DNA of 7,664 nt from an uncultured Collinsella sp. (GTDB lineage Bacteria > Actinomycetota > Coriobacteriia > Coriobacteriales > Coriobacteriaceae): contig URNQ01000080.1 in assembly GCA_900549245.1 (NCBI GenBank), forward strand, positions 1 to 7,664. Direction: 5' to 3'. Shown here in pieces: positions 1 to 5,538 of this stretch (the first letter of the stretch is position 1; every line of letters begins with the position of its first letter). The notes under the pieces were generated by a model. The model searched no databases and was not told the DNA's origin. It saw only the letters and a program-made list of their open reading frames with translations. Made by a program: the position numbers and the translations under genes.

Positions 1-1
1 G

Positions 2-478
2 CCAAAGCCGTTTATTGATGCCGCCGCCGGCCCGGTCCCGCGCGAGTCGATTGACTGCGCGCGGCGGGCGGGCGTCGCCGTTGTTATCGCCGGCAACAGC
101 ACGCAAAACCTGGAACGGCACATTCGCCGCGACGACCCGCGCGATGCCGAGCACGCGCGACGCGGCTTTTGGGTCACGACGCTCGACGTGAGCGTGGGCG
201 CCGACAGCGCCGACTTTGCCATTGTCGAACGCCTGCAGGCGGGCGACGTGGTCGTGACGCAGGACATTGGCTTGGCGAGCATGGTGCTCGGGCGCGATGC
301 CGCCGCTATCGGTGTGCGCGGGCGCGTCTACGACAAAGCAACCATCGACATGCAACTGTTTATTCGCCACGAGGAAAAGAAGGTACGCCGCGCCGGCGGA
401 CGCACTTGCGGACCGGCGCCATTTACCAGCGAAGACCGCATCCGCTTTAAACGCAACCTCACCGAGCTGCTACGCTAA
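2..478 (+). CDS. yaiI: YaiI/YqxD family (DUF188) protein, 5' end outside window
   Basis: The frame is open from the window edge to a TAA at 476-478, giving 158 residues; the true start must lie a few codons upstream, since E. coli YaiI places its first motif at about residue 5. Family identity comes from ordered blocks: FIDAAAGPVPRES near the N-terminus (equivalent of the usual VDADACPxxxE), GADSADFAIV (fragment residues 66-75), AGDVVVTQDIGLA (80-92) and GGRTCGP (132-138), all matching YaiI in order. The family has a PIN/NYN-like fold and is thought to be a metal-dependent nuclease or RNA-related protein, but its function is not established. Oddity: in the first motif the second Asp is Ala and the Cys is Gly, although the first Asp and the later acidic residues (D68, D71, D82, D88) remain. 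The gene is convergent with the permease and ends in its own terminator. Confidence 0.88.
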   Translation, partial: PKPFIDAAAGPVPRESIDCARRAGVAVVIAGNSTQNLERHIRRDDPRDAEHARRGFWVTTLDVSVGADSADFAIVERLQAGDVVVTQDIGLASMVLGRDAAAIGVRGRVYDKATIDMQLFIRHEEKKVRRAGGRTCGPAPFTSEDRIRFKRNLTELLR

Positions 479-480
479 CC

Positions 481-524
481 AAGGTAGATTTTTGAGACAT
501 GCCTAAAATCTACCTTTTTGTTTT
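481..524 (+). terminator. Rho-independent terminator of the YaiI-type gene
   Basis: A perfect 12-bp inverted repeat, AAGGTAGATTTT (481-492) and AAAATCTACCTT (505-516), encloses a 12-nt loop and runs into TTTTTGTTTT. It begins 3 nt after the stop codon at 478. The stem is AT-rich for this genome but the U-tract is strong. Confidence 0.9.
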
Positions 525-558
525 GAGCGGTGTGAGCGCTCGGAATCCATGGCTCAAC

Positions 559-634
559 AAAAAACGGGCTTCAAAATGCCATGCATCGCCGCATTGCGCA
601 GGCGCTGAGCATGGCTATTTGAAGCCCATTTTTT
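559..634 (-). terminator. Long hairpin terminator of the permease, probably bidirectional
   Basis: A 26-nt arm at 559-584 pairs with 609-634 with only two or three mismatches, around a 24-nt loop. The core GGGCTTCAAA / TTTGAAGCCC is perfect, and the arms are flanked by A6 (559-564) and T6 (629-634). Read on the minus strand it starts 8 nt after the permease stop (643-645) and ends in a U-run. Its symmetry means it could also stop rightward transcripts coming from the YaiI-type gene. Confidence 0.88.
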
Positions 635-642
635 AGGCCTAC

Positions 643-1731
643 TTAGAGGCCAACGGCGGAGAGGATGAGGCCCCAGCCAGCGCCGATGACGTACATCATG
701 ATCAGGAACACGGCATTTTCGCGGGCGCTGCGGTTGGTGCGGAACAGCGCCAGATAACCCACGCCGGCGGAAATGAGCGTGCCGGCGAGCATCGGCGCCA
801 GTTGCAGCGCGCCTTCCAGATACAGCTGTGTAATGACCACGCTCGCCGAGCAATTGGGAATCAGCCCGACAAGCGCCGAACCCAGGACAGCGAGTGTCTC
901 GTTGCCGCGCAGGAACTGCTCGATCGCGGACTCGCCGAACGTCTCGAGCACGGCGACCAGAATCAGCGTCACCAGAAAAATGAATACCGAGACCTGCACG
1001 GTATGCGAGATCGCACTGCGGATGATCGACAGGACAGGCGTCCCTTCGTGGGAGTGAGAGTGACCGTGACCGTCATGGTGTTCATGTTCGCCCTCATGAC
1101 CGTGATCGTGGCCATGTCCGTGTTCGTGCTCGTCCTCGTCTTCTTCACAACCGCAATGGTCGCGTTCGCACAGCTCGTGGATGTGGTCGGCGCTCACGCC
1201 TGCCTCGGCCACCTCGTCGATGATGTCACCGCCGCTGTGGTCGTCGTGCGCGCAGTTCACGTGGGCCGGGTTGGCCGCGGTTCCCAGCACGGTACGGCGA
1301 ATCGCCGCGTGCGCGCGGGCGTTACGGCGCAGGCCGCGAATGGCGGCATCCACGATAAAGCCCGTAACCAGCGCGATCAGTGCCTTCGAAGCCAAAAGCA
1401 TCGCCATGGTCTGCACGGGCACCTGCTCGGCGAGCAACAGCGGCAGCATCTCATCGGAGGTCGAAAGGAACACCGCCACCAACGTGCCCAAGGTCACGAC
1501 ACGACCGGCGTACAGCGTGGCCGCCATTGCCGAAAAGCCGCACTGCGGCACCATGCCCAGCAACGAGCCAACCACGGGGCCCGCGGCACCGGCGCGCTTG
1601 ATGGCGCCGTTAACTCTGTCACCCGCGACGTGCTCCAGGGTCTCGAGGGCCAGATACGTCACCAACAAAAACGGCACCAGCGACAGCGTGTCCTTGCCGG
1701 CATCGAGCAGAATATCTATCAGTAAATCCAT
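643..1731 (-). CDS. Putative heavy-metal exporter permease (PF11449/ArsP_2-like) with His-rich loop
   Basis: This 362-residue inner-membrane protein has two hydrophobic halves. Half 1 (residues about 1-135) contains GSLLGMVPQCGFSA (55-68); half 2 (about 235-362) contains GSALVGLIPNCSAS (284-297). The two blocks align, so the protein is an internal duplication with a paired (V/I)P(Q/N)C motif at 61-64 and 291-294. This matches the 'putative 10-TM heavy-metal exporter' family, variously annotated as arsenic efflux or putative manganese transporter; the substrate is unproven. The halves are joined by a hydrophilic loop (about 136-232) that is rich in His, Asp and Glu, with dense HGH/HEH repeats at 202-228 and Cys residues at 188, 193 and 195, which suggests binding of a soft or borderline divalent metal such as zinc. 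The ATG at 1731 has GAAAGG about 11 nt upstream on the minus strand. Upstream lies a promoter overlapped by an inverted repeat, so metal-responsive control is plausible. Confidence 0.85.
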   Translation of the reverse strand: MDLLIDILLDAGKDTLSLVPFLLVTYLALETLEHVAGDRVNGAIKRAGAAGPVVGSLLGMVPQCGFSAMAATLYAGRVVTLGTLVAVFLSTSDEMLPLLLAEQVPVQTMAMLLASKALIALVTGFIVDAAIRGLRRNARAHAAIRRTVLGTAANPAHVNCAHDDHSGGDIIDEVAEAGVSADHIHELCERDHCGCEEDEDEHEHGHGHDHGHEGEHEHHDGHGHSHSHEGTPVLSIIRSAISHTVQVSVFIFLVTLILVAVLETFGESAIEQFLRGNETLAVLGSALVGLIPNCSASVVITQLYLEGALQLAPMLAGTLISAGVGYLALFRTNRSARENAVFLIMMYVIGAGWGLILSAVGL

Positions 1732-1780
1732 GACGGATGGAACCTTTCGTGTCTTTCGGCAGCATTGTAAAAGTCCTAGC

Positions 1781-1806
1781 GGTCAACTAGGGTATTGTAG
1801 TTGACC
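1781..1806. promoter_or_regulatory. Operator-like inverted repeat, pair 1, over the permease -10/start site
   Basis: GGTCAACTA (1781-1789) and TAGTTGACC (1798-1806) are perfect reverse complements separated by 8 nt. Flanking CCTAG (1775-1779) and CTAGG (1806-1810) extend the symmetry with a 2-nt slip. The site covers the predicted -10 and start of the permease promoter. The motif differs from the ArsR operators at 4761-4817, so another regulator is expected. A DtxR/MntR-type metalloregulator would fit the likely job of the permease, but I cannot match the motif to a known consensus. Confidence 0.6.
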
Positions 1807-1821
1807 TAGGCGCGGTGCCAA
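1794..1821 (-). promoter_or_regulatory. Predicted sigma70-type promoter of the permease
   Basis: On the minus strand, TTGGCA (complement of 1816-1821) and TACAAT (complement of 1794-1799) are 16 nt apart. Transcription would start near 1787 and leave a leader of roughly 55 nt before the ATG at 1731. The -10 box lies inside the 9-8-9 inverted repeat at 1781-1806, so a protein bound there would block this promoter. A second TACAAT (complement of 1764-1769) has no -35 at a proper distance. Confidence 0.6.
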
Positions 1822-1841
1822 TAGTTGCCCATGGTAAACTA
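1822..1841. promoter_or_regulatory. Operator-like inverted repeat, pair 2, same half-site family
   Basis: TAGTTGCCC (1822-1830), a 2-nt gap, then GGTAAACTA (1833-1841) form an imperfect palindrome, ATAGTT..CCATGG..AACTAT over 1821-1842. Both halves are one or two changes away from the TAGTTGACC / GGTCAACTA of pair 1. It lies just upstream of the predicted permease -35 and overlaps a weak TAAACT -10-like box (1834-1839) that could serve the rightward exonuclease gene. Confidence 0.5.
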
Positions 1842-1869
1842 TCATCTCGCCACAACTCAGTAACCCCGA

Positions 1870-1896
1870 GCCGCGCGACGCGGCCCGTCCAAGGAG
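1870..1896 (+). promoter_or_regulatory. Leader hairpin and ribosome binding site of the exonuclease gene
   Basis: GCCGCG (1870-1875), CGA, CGCGGC (1879-1884) form a 6-bp GC-only hairpin that ends 6 nt before a strong AAGGAG (1891-1896). The Shine-Dalgarno is 6 nt from the ATG at 1903, which supports that start. The hairpin leaves the Shine-Dalgarno free, so a regulatory role is only a possibility. Confidence 0.6.
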
Positions 1897-1902
1897 CAGC
1901 CT

Positions 1903-2871
1903 ATGAACGTTTCGCAAGCACTTGAATACGAGCGCCAGCCGTTTATTCCCATGTTTATCTATGGCGACCACGGTGCCATGGAGTCCGAACGCCAGAAGGG
2001 CGAAGAGGCCCTCAAGGTGCTCGAGACCGAGTATTTTACTGCCGAGGACGACCCCGGCTTCGACTTTGCCACCGTGCGCGACCTGGCCGACCGCAACCGC
2101 GACCTTTGCGACCAGATTGGCGAGGCACGCCTGCGCAATGTGACGCCCGCGACGCTCTCGCGCGGCCTGTCCGACGCCGACACCTGCGCCGCCATCGGCA
2201 AAATGCAAAAGCGCACCGCCGCGTCGGTCATGCGCGAAATCCGCGGTGACCGCGACGCGCTCGGCGTGGCCTACGCCCGCAAGCCCATCCAGGGCACCGT
2301 GCTCGGTGTCGACATCGAGACCACCGGCCGTGCACCCGAACGCGGTTATATCATCAACGTCGGCTGGGAGATCATGGAACTCACCAGCGACGCCATCCCG
2401 CACGACGCCGAGGCGCACTACTGTGGCCTGCCCGACATCTACCGCGGCGAAGATGTGCCGCTGTCGAATATCCACCACATTACCTGGGACGACATCGACG
2501 GCAAAACGCCCTTCCGCGAGAACAAGGAGCTGCAAAAGCAGCTGCTCAAGCTTATGAAGAAGTACCCGTACATGGCGCATAACGCCGCCTTTGAGGACAG
2601 CTGGTTCAAGATTCACCTGGACGGTTACGCCGAGGCACGCCGCGCGGGTAAGATCATTGCCATCGACTCGCGCCAGATCTGCCGCAGCCTGGACGCCGAC
2701 GTGCGCTCGCTCCCCCGCGAGTCCGCCCCCGCCGCGCTCGAGAACTGGGCACGCCGTCGCGGCACCCTCGCGCCCGACGCCAACGAGCAGCATCTGGGTC
2801 TGGACGACACCGACCTCATGCTCCGCACGGTACAGGCCGAGTTCAACCTCAAGAACCTATTCGCGAAATAG
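1903..2871 (+). CDS. DEDDh 3'-5' exonuclease (DnaQ-like fold) with extra N-terminal region
   Basis: The protein has 322 residues. The C-terminal part (about 132-320) carries the three exonuclease motifs of the DEDDh class: Exo I VDIETTG (136-142, D137 and E139), Exo II HNAAFED (226-232, D232) and Exo III HLGLDD (297-302, H297 and D302 with the standard four-residue gap). These residues bind two metal ions in proteins such as DNA polymerase III epsilon and RNase T, which remove nucleotides from 3' ends of DNA or RNA. All expected catalytic residues are present, so activity is likely; the substrate is unknown. The first ~130 residues are charged, largely helical in appearance, and not recognised. 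There is no signal peptide or membrane segment, so it should be cytoplasmic. It is divergent from the permease and shares its operator-rich upstream region; no gene follows closely on the same strand. Confidence 0.85.
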   Translation: MNVSQALEYERQPFIPMFIYGDHGAMESERQKGEEALKVLETEYFTAEDDPGFDFATVRDLADRNRDLCDQIGEARLRNVTPATLSRGLSDADTCAAIGKMQKRTAASVMREIRGDRDALGVAYARKPIQGTVLGVDIETTGRAPERGYIINVGWEIMELTSDAIPHDAEAHYCGLPDIYRGEDVPLSNIHHITWDDIDGKTPFRENKELQKQLLKLMKKYPYMAHNAAFEDSWFKIHLDGYAEARRAGKIIAIDSRQICRSLDADVRSLPRESAPAALENWARRRGTLAPDANEQHLGLDDTDLMLRTVQAEFNLKNLFAK

Positions 2872-2903
2872 CAACGCCTGCGACAAACACTACTTGCTCA
2901 CGA

Positions 2904-2939
2904 GCGGCCTCGCAGCGGGAAACACCGCAGCGGGGCCGC
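2904..2939 (+). terminator. GC-rich hairpin downstream of the exonuclease, no U-tract
   Basis: GCGGCCTCGCAGCGG (2904-2918) and CCGCAGCGGGGCCGC (2925-2939) pair over 15 positions with two mismatches around a 6-nt loop (GAAACA). It begins 32 nt after the stop. The following bases (CCTACGTTCC) are not T-rich, so this may protect the 3' end or work with a factor rather than act as a classical intrinsic terminator. Confidence 0.5.
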
Positions 2940-3220
2940 CCTACGTTCCACAGATAGATCTGCCATCACAAATACTGAACCCTCATTTTGAACGATTTCG
3001 GCCAATTCCCGACACGTAATTCGTTGTCGGATGGTGATGCATCGATATCAAATGTGCAGCAATTGAGTTTTTATATGCTATAGCTAAGCTGCGAGAACAT
3101 TGATTTTAGGCGTGCCAGCCCATAATCGCGTCAAGCTTTTGGACAGCATTTGGTTAGGCCCCTAAAACGACTTTCCCACTCAGCGCCATCAACACGGCAT
3201 TAGCTGACACGATATATACC
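2940..3220. other. AT-richer intergenic region before the AbiEi/Vsr-like gene
   Basis: I see no convincing gene in this stretch. It is clearly more AT-rich than the flanking genes and marks the left edge of a compositionally different island. An extended -10-like TGCTATAGC (3076-3084) lies in an AT-rich run but lacks a good -35. A short palindrome TTAGG-cc-CCTAA sits at 3154-3165. A TATATA box (3213-3218) lies immediately before the downstream ATG. The region holds possible promoter elements only. Confidence 0.5.
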
Positions 3221-4411
3221 ATGAGTATCGTATTGTCACATACCACTGCAAAAGCGGTCTACCAGGCCGCGCATTCGGCTTCTGCGAAAGACACCGAGCC
3301 CTGTAACCCTGCCGCGATTTACGGATCATGTCCCACCGGAACGCTCCTTGACGCAGCCGCAGAATGGCTCACCAAACATGATGTTTCCCTCGACGCAAAT
3401 GATTGCCTCGAGGTAATGGTGTTTGATCGCAGGAATGCGCGCTATGCAATGAACTGCCAATGCCACGTTTCGTCAAAACGATTCTCGAACTCACGCTTTA
3501 TAGAGCTCAAAGATGGCATCTTCATTGTTGGCGTTGAGCTTTGCGCACTTCAGGCCGCCACCTATCTCCCTTTTCGCGAACTGGTGGAGTACTACTTTGA
3601 ATTGTGCGGCGTTTACTCCCTTGGAACCGACTCTTCCACCTCCTATATCGAGCGTTTCGCGCTCACCTCGACCGAGAGGTTAAAACAGTTCTTTAATTCC
3701 ATTACCAGATGCGACGGTCTGGCCCTTGCCCGAAAGGCGATCCAATATGTGCGCGACGGATGCCGGTCTCCTATGGAAACGGCCTTTGTCATGATGCTAA
3801 CGCTGCCCAAAAGCGAAGGAGGGCTTGGTATTAAGGGAATTGAGACCGATTACGAGGTGCAGGTCACCGCTGCCGCAAAGAATCTCACGAGACGCAAAAA
3901 GTTCTTTATGGATGCGTATCTAAAGAAATCTCGCACAGACATTGAATACAACGGGTTTTATCATGACGCGGAAGAAGACCGCGCCATCGATGAGGAGCGC
4001 AAGAATGCGCTTGCGTCCATGGGATACGGAATCATCACCGTCAGTCGTTATTCCTTTATGCATGCCAGCGCTTTCGTTAGGGTCATGGAGGCGATCCAAC
4101 GGAAAGAGGGCATACGCCCTTCGCGTCTGCCAAAAGACTTTCAAATCATGCAAGAGGACCTGAGACAGTTTGTGCTCAGAAGGTTTATAGAAGAGAAAAA
4201 GCGAATTCAGAAGCAGCTTCGCCAGGATTCCGAAGATCGTCAACGAATCGACCTCGAAAAAGCAACACTCGAAGGCATCACGCTGGATGACCCGACAATA
4301 AATGAAGTTCCGGCAATCGATGACATGCAGACTGTCGAATCCGACAGCCCATCATTTGCCCAAATAAGCAGCCTCGCGCCCGAGGGCAGAATCTTCGGGG
4401 CCGGAAGCTAG
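3221..4411 (+). CDS. Solo AbiEi-like / Vsr-DUF559-like nuclease-fold protein
   Basis: The protein has 396 residues. The middle part (about 80-135: HVSSKRF, KDGIFIVGVELCALQAA, LPFRELVEYYFELCG) resembles the C-terminal region of AbiEi-type antitoxins (H-S-S, DGI-V-s-E-tll-la, Elcg). Residues about 183-280 look like a Vsr/DUF559 PD-(D/E)XK-type fold: SPMETAF with E186, FFMDAYL with D231, DIEYNG..H with E242 and H248, D257 followed by RKNALASMGYGIITVSRY. N244 stands where many relatives have Asp. A charged, probably coiled segment (about 310-350) and an acidic tail follow. The usual AbiEi winged-helix N-terminus is not visible. The ATG at 3221 is the only plausible start (in-frame stop at 3155-3157), yet no Shine-Dalgarno precedes it. 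No toxin or partner gene adjoins it. GC is about 50% in a sampled 60-base line, well below the neighbouring genes. Function unknown; a DNA-targeting, defence or mobile-element role is an inference. Confidence 0.7.
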   Translation: MSIVLSHTTAKAVYQAAHSASAKDTEPCNPAAIYGSCPTGTLLDAAAEWLTKHDVSLDANDCLEVMVFDRRNARYAMNCQCHVSSKRFSNSRFIELKDGIFIVGVELCALQAATYLPFRELVEYYFELCGVYSLGTDSSTSYIERFALTSTERLKQFFNSITRCDGLALARKAIQYVRDGCRSPMETAFVMMLTLPKSEGGLGIKGIETDYEVQVTAAAKNLTRRKKFFMDAYLKKSRTDIEYNGFYHDAEEDRAIDEERKNALASMGYGIITVSRYSFMHASAFVRVMEAIQRKEGIRPSRLPKDFQIMQEDLRQFVLRRFIEEKKRIQKQLRQDSEDRQRIDLEKATLEGITLDDPTINEVPAIDDMQTVESDSPSFAQISSLAPEGRIFGAGS

Positions 4412-4756
4412 ACCGGCTAACAAGGTGGGTACCCTAGCGATGTGCAAAATTGCGAGTATTCAGCAGGGTCGGCCCTCCAGCACCCACAAGTTAATCCAAA
4501 CGAGAAACAAAAACGCTATCGAACGGGAACGTTAGGCAACATTTGAGGAAGAACTTGTCTGTTCACCGCCCTTGGATAACTCTTGAGCGGCTTTATTTGG
4601 CCTGGAATAGATTAACGGACCCCCTATAGTTGCAGAATACTCCAATTTTTGCAAGGCGCGGGGGCACCCACCCCGGCATCGGCTATCAAAACCGCTCAGT
4701 CCGGAATCTCGTCCACTATTCCCCATCATTTTGTGCGACGAATTACCTGAACGTCA
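4412..4756. other. Non-coding stretch downstream of the AbiEi/Vsr-like gene
   Basis: No convincing gene is present. The stretch is AT-richer than the flanking cassette and contains the inverted repeat pair at 4443-4465 and 4631-4653. It also has a short CGGGG..CCCCG hairpin (about 4661-4677) without a U-tract, so no clear terminator for the upstream gene can be named. A 65-codon minus-strand frame here has no RBS or recognisable composition. Confidence 0.5.
4443..4653. repeat. Pair of 23-bp inverted repeats about 165 bp apart
   Basis: The 23-nt unit at 4443-4465 (TGCAAAATTGCGAGTATTCA then GCA) and the reverse complement of 4631-4653 (TGCAAAAATTGGAGTATTCT then GCA) agree at 19 of 23 positions, including an 8-base GAGTATTC core. 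Each unit is itself a weak palindrome, with TGCA at one end and (T)GCA at the other. GTTAATC follows the left unit at 4490-4496, and the same GTTAATC follows the right unit when it is read on the minus strand. This suggests a dispersed repeat or the ends of a small non-autonomous element; no transposase is visible. Confidence 0.6.
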
Positions 4757-4784
4757 TTGACATATGAACATGCGCTCATATAAT
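4757..4784 (+). promoter_or_regulatory. Consensus sigma70 promoter of the arsR-HMA transcript
   Basis: TTGACA (4757-4762) and TATAAT (4779-4784) both match consensus perfectly, with a 16-nt spacer. Transcription would start near 4791, leaving a leader of about 40 nt. The spacer and -10 are covered by the left operator arm, which fits a strong promoter held off by the ArsR protein until metal rises. Confidence 0.85.
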
Positions 4785-4817
4785 CGGAAGTAAATTACAT
4801 GAGCGCATGTTCATATG
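4761..4817. promoter_or_regulatory. Twin ArsR/SmtB operators at the arsR promoter
   Basis: CATATGAACATGCGCTCAT (4761-4779) and ATGAGCGCATGTTCATATG (4799-4817) are perfect 19-bp reverse complements, separated by 19 nt. Each arm is also palindromic at its ends (ATGA..TCAT with a TGAACA/TGTTCA-like element), as in SmtB/CzrA/CadC-type operators. The left site overlaps the promoter spacer and -10; the right site lies in the leader and ends just before the Shine-Dalgarno AAAGGA (4818-4823). Two dimers could bind here, blocking initiation and the early transcribed region. Confidence 0.85.
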
Positions 4818-4830
4818 AAAGGATATTGCA

Positions 4831-5199
4831 ATGAGCGACCACACTGATGAAATAAAGTCCGGCATCGACAACACCATCGTGCCCGACGTCCCCACCACCT
4901 GCTCGCCCGAGGACCTTCCCGACGAGGAGCTGTTGTACGACCTGGCCGACCTGTTCAAGGTCTTCAGCGACACCACACGCATCAAGATTCTCTATGCCCT
5001 CATGGGTCGCGAGCTCTGCGTGGCTGACATCGCCGAAGCGACCGCGACCTCGCAGTCTGCGGTGTCGCACCAGCTGCGCACGCTTAAGCAGTCGCACCTG
5101 GTCAAGTTCCGCCGCGACGGCCGCAACATTCTCTACTCGCTTGCCGACGATCACGTCTACACCATGCTCAACCAGGGCATGAGCCATATCTGCGAATAG
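4831..5199 (+). CDS. ArsR/SmtB-family metal-sensing repressor with alpha5 zinc-type site
   Basis: This 122-residue cytoplasmic winged-helix protein is a typical ArsR/SmtB family member: VFSDTTRIKILYAL (44-57), ELCVADIAEA (61-70), the recognition helix SQSAVSHQLRTLK (74-86) and the wing FRRDGRNILYSL (93-104). The C-terminal helix has D106-x-H108-x10-H119-x2-E122, exactly the alpha5 metal-site pattern of SmtB and CzrA, which bind Zn or Co and then release DNA. C63 stands at the alpha3N position, but CadC's second Cys there is replaced by A65, so a CadC-type Cd/Pb site is probably incomplete; C24 is an additional possible ligand. AAAGGA lies 7 nt before the ATG. Twin operators cover its promoter, so it is autoregulated. 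It heads a cassette with the HMA protein and the ATPase, and a third operator precedes the ATPase. Zinc is the likeliest signal. Confidence 0.92.
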   Translation: MSDHTDEIKSGIDNTIVPDVPTTCSPEDLPDEELLYDLADLFKVFSDTTRIKILYALMGRELCVADIAEATATSQSAVSHQLRTLKQSHLVKFRRDGRNILYSLADDHVYTMLNQGMSHICE

Positions 5200-5262
5200 C
5201 AATCAACCACGGTATCAGCGCGGCCGGCACCCAGACCGCTAACACAGGGAAAGGAACCCACC

Positions 5263-5481
5263 ATGAAAAAGCAGTTTAAGCTCGACGAGATCGATTGCGC
5301 CAACTGCGCGCGTGAACTTCAGGACGAGCTGGCTAAGCTCGATGGCGTCAAGTCCGTTTCGGTCAACTTTATGACCCAGAAGCTGACGCTCGAGGCCGAC
5401 GACGCCGAGTTCGACGAGGTCCTGGACCGCGTCGTTGAGTTCACCGCCGACGCCGAGCCGGACTGCGAGATCATTCTCTAA
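5263..5481 (+). CDS. Stand-alone HMA-domain metal-binding protein
   Basis: This 72-residue protein is a single heavy-metal-associated (HMA) domain with the ferredoxin-like pattern: strand 1 FKLDEIDC, metal motif DCANCA (11-16, ligands C12 and C15), helix ARELQDELAKLDGVKS, strand VSVNFMTQKLTLEA, and a second helix FDEVLDRVVEF. The Asp just before the first Cys (DCxxC) is typical of the Zn/Cd/Pb branch (ZntA/CadA), whereas copper chaperones usually have (M)TCxxC. The extra acidic residues near the C-terminus could add ligands. GGAAAGG (5248-5254) precedes the ATG by 8 nt. It follows arsR by 63 nt without a visible terminator, so the two are probably co-transcribed. The ATPase downstream lacks an HMA domain, so this protein probably acts as its detached metal-binding or delivery unit. 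Whether it delivers metal or regulates the pump is not shown by the sequence. Confidence 0.88.
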   Translation: MKKQFKLDEIDCANCARELQDELAKLDGVKSVSVNFMTQKLTLEADDAEFDEVLDRVVEFTADAEPDCEIIL

Positions 5482-5502
5482 CCCGCGCATACGTTGACCT
5501 GC

Positions 5503-5525
5503 AAGGCCGCGCTTGCCGCGGCCTT
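5503..5525 (+). terminator. Hairpin between the HMA gene and the ATPase, possible attenuator
   Basis: AAGGCCGCG (5503-5511) and CGCGGCCTT (5517-5525) form a perfect 9-bp stem with a 5-nt loop. Only TGCTCGCG follows, so the U-tract is poor and termination is probably partial at most. It could reduce read-through from the arsR promoter so that the ATPase depends more on its own operator-controlled promoter. Confidence 0.5.
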
Positions 5526-5538
5526 TGCTCGCGAAATT

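Noticed and set aside
1048..1185. Tandem DNA repeat or CRISPR-like array in the HGH/HEH-coding stretch
   Set aside because: The periodicity comes from His/Asp/Glu codons in the permease loop; there are no regular spacers or conserved repeat units.
802..1725. 307-codon plus-strand open frame opposite the permease
   Set aside because: It is a shadow of the GC-rich permease gene: the product is His/Arg/Gln-rich with no recognisable domain, and the minus frame has clear transmembrane segments and a paired family motif.
1783..2793. 336-codon minus-strand open frame opposite the exonuclease
   Set aside because: The plus frame contains all three DEDDh motifs and a strong RBS; the minus frame is low-complexity Val/Ala/Gly/Leu typical of antisense reading in high-GC genes.
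3154..3165. TTAGG-cc-CCTAA palindrome as a DtxR-type iron box
   Set aside because: Only 12 bp of symmetry, without the longer flanking matches of a DtxR/IdeR box and without a promoter in register.
4661..4677. CGGGG..CCCCG as terminator of the AbiEi/Vsr-like gene
   Set aside because: Only a 5-bp stem, no U-tract, and about 250 nt from the stop codon.
4532..4729. 65-codon minus-strand open frame in the low-GC non-coding stretch
   Set aside because: No Shine-Dalgarno and no recognisable domain, and it runs through one arm of the inverted repeat. I judged it chance, although a repeat-encoded peptide cannot be fully excluded.
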